Below, piece after piece: positions 63,101 through 64,000 of a stretch of DNA of 64,000 nucleotides. The notes under the pieces were generated by a model that was given only the letters and a program-made list of their open reading frames with translations, made no database searches and was not told where the DNA came from. Where the stretch lies: NCBI GenBank assembly GCA_030068145.1, contig JAPJBO010001013.1:1-64000 (forward strand). The letters are read 5' to 3'. This DNA is from Diplonema papillatum. Lineage: Eukaryota; Euglenozoa; Diplonemea; Diplonemida; Diplonemidae. The position numbers and the translations under genes are program-made. Positions within the stretch are counted from its first letter, which is position 1. Each line of letters opens with the position of its first letter.

Positions 63101-64000
63101 CTTCTGCTCCTGCGGGGCCCTCAGTATCTCCGCGAACGATGGCCCCAATGCCACCAATGCCATCGCAACCACCACTGTCAGCATCCCCTCGAACAGACGC
63201 ATCTTCTGCTCCTGCGGGGCCCTCAGTATCTCCGCGAACGATGGCCCCAATGCCACCAATGCCATCGCACCCACCACTGTCAGCATCGCCTAGAACAGAC
63301 GCATCTTCTGCTCCCGTAGGTCCCTCAGTATCTCCGCGAACGATAGACTCAATGCCACCAATGATGCCATCGCACGCACCACTTTCAGCATCCCCTCGAA
63401 CAGACGCATCTTCTGCTCCTGCGGGGCCCTCAGTATCTCCGCGAACGATGGCCCCAATGCCACCAATGCCATCGCAACCACCACTGTCAGCATCCCCTCG
63501 AACAGACGCATCTTCTGCTCCCGTAGGTCCCTCAGTATCTCCGCGAACGATGGCCCCAATGCCACCAATGATGCCATCGCACGCACCACTTTCAGCATCC
63601 CCTCGAACAGACGCATCTTCTGCTCCTGCGGGGCCCTCAGTATCTCCGCGAACGATGGCCCCAACGGCACCAATGCCATCGCAACCACCACTGTCAGCAT
63701 CCCCTCGAACAGACGCATCTTCTGCTCCCGTAGGTCCCTCAGTATCTCCGCGAACGATGGCCCCAATGCCACCAATGATGCCATCGCACGCACCACTTTC
63801 AGCATCCCCTCGAACAGACGCATCTTCTGCTCCTGCGGGGCCCTCAGTATCTCCGCGAACGATGGCCCCAATGCCACCAATGCCATCGCAACCACCACTG
63901 TCAGCATCCCCTCGAACAGACGCATCTTCTGCTCCTGCGGGGCCCTCAGTATCTCCGCGAACGATGGACTCAATGCCACCAATGATGCCATCGCACGCAC
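60117..64000 (+). CDS. Secreted proline-rich repeat protein 3 (3' end outside window)
   Basis: Exon 1 60117-60176 encodes the family signal peptide (MHMNAMPSVVWLTALIAVAQ). The phase-0 intron 60177-60342 starts GTGTGTTG and ends TTTTCGCAG. Exon 2 is open from 60343 to the window edge, 1219 codons. After a linker (ATTAQEAAASESGRTGVPVP) it consists of a 33-residue repeat, with 34-residue variants carrying an extra Met: PPLSASPRTDASSAPAGPSV, then SPRTMAPMPPMPSQ. This is the same repeat language as gene 1 but a different higher-order unit. The Cys-rich domain and membrane segment expected from paralogs would lie beyond 64000. The longer minus-strand ORFs here are shadows of the repeat. Confidence 0.75.

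Noticed and set aside
60731-64000. Minus-strand ORFs of 851 and 236 codons
   Set aside because: Shadow of the plus-strand gene 3 array. The only stop separating them comes from a variant CCTAGA codon pair of the plus frame.

Overview
The window is eukaryotic nuclear DNA. It has spliceosomal GT-AG introns (for example 27717-27874 and 44709-44869), DNA transposons of the piggyBac, hAT and tyrosine-recombinase (Crypton-like) types, a fragment of 18S rRNA, a mitochondrial-type [2Fe-2S] ferredoxin, many microsatellites and minisatellites, and a dense mosaic of dispersed repeats. There is no operon structure and there are no bacterial signals. Repeat load, short intron-poor genes and low-complexity secreted proteins suggest a protist or alga, but nothing visible places it more closely.

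Layout. 1-2047 is an internally deleted piggyBac element with intact terminal inverted repeats (TIRs). 2.05-13.2 kb is mostly repeats: a minisatellite at 2.8-3.1 kb, dispersed families here called A, B, C, D, E and H, CT microsatellites and a fold-back element near 11 kb. 14.4-15.9 kb holds a GC-rich gene of unknown function and its decayed duplicate. 17.3-18.9 kb is a tandem array of a ferredoxin gene and five derived copies. 19.5 kb is a truncated relic of the secreted-protein family below. 20.1-21.5 kb has two overlapping ORFs for charged proteins. 21.5-22.9 kb is an element with AT-rich inverted arrays. 22945-26202 is a second piggyBac element with an apparently intact transposase. 27.1 kb is an 18S rRNA fragment. 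31.5-35.9 kb is a cluster of inverted-repeat elements, two of which carry pieces of a tyrosine recombinase. 52.6-54.7 kb is a frameshifted hAT transposase.

The most distinctive content is a gene family (27657-30391, 44649-47761, 60117 to beyond the window end, and a relic at 19528). Its members share an upstream leader, a signal-peptide exon of exactly 20 codons and one phase-0 intron. The two complete members also share a six-cysteine domain and a C-terminal membrane segment. Between these lie long proline-rich tandem arrays of very homogeneous units, and the array type differs between paralogs. They look like mucin- or extensin-like surface or wall proteins whose cores are remodelled by repeat expansion. 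One member also has 42 near-identical copies of a 32-bp unit in its leader, where a paralog has a single related copy.

Most other sequence is repeat-derived. Many elements have the same kind of end: inverted arms packed with short iterated words, with the word differing from element to element.
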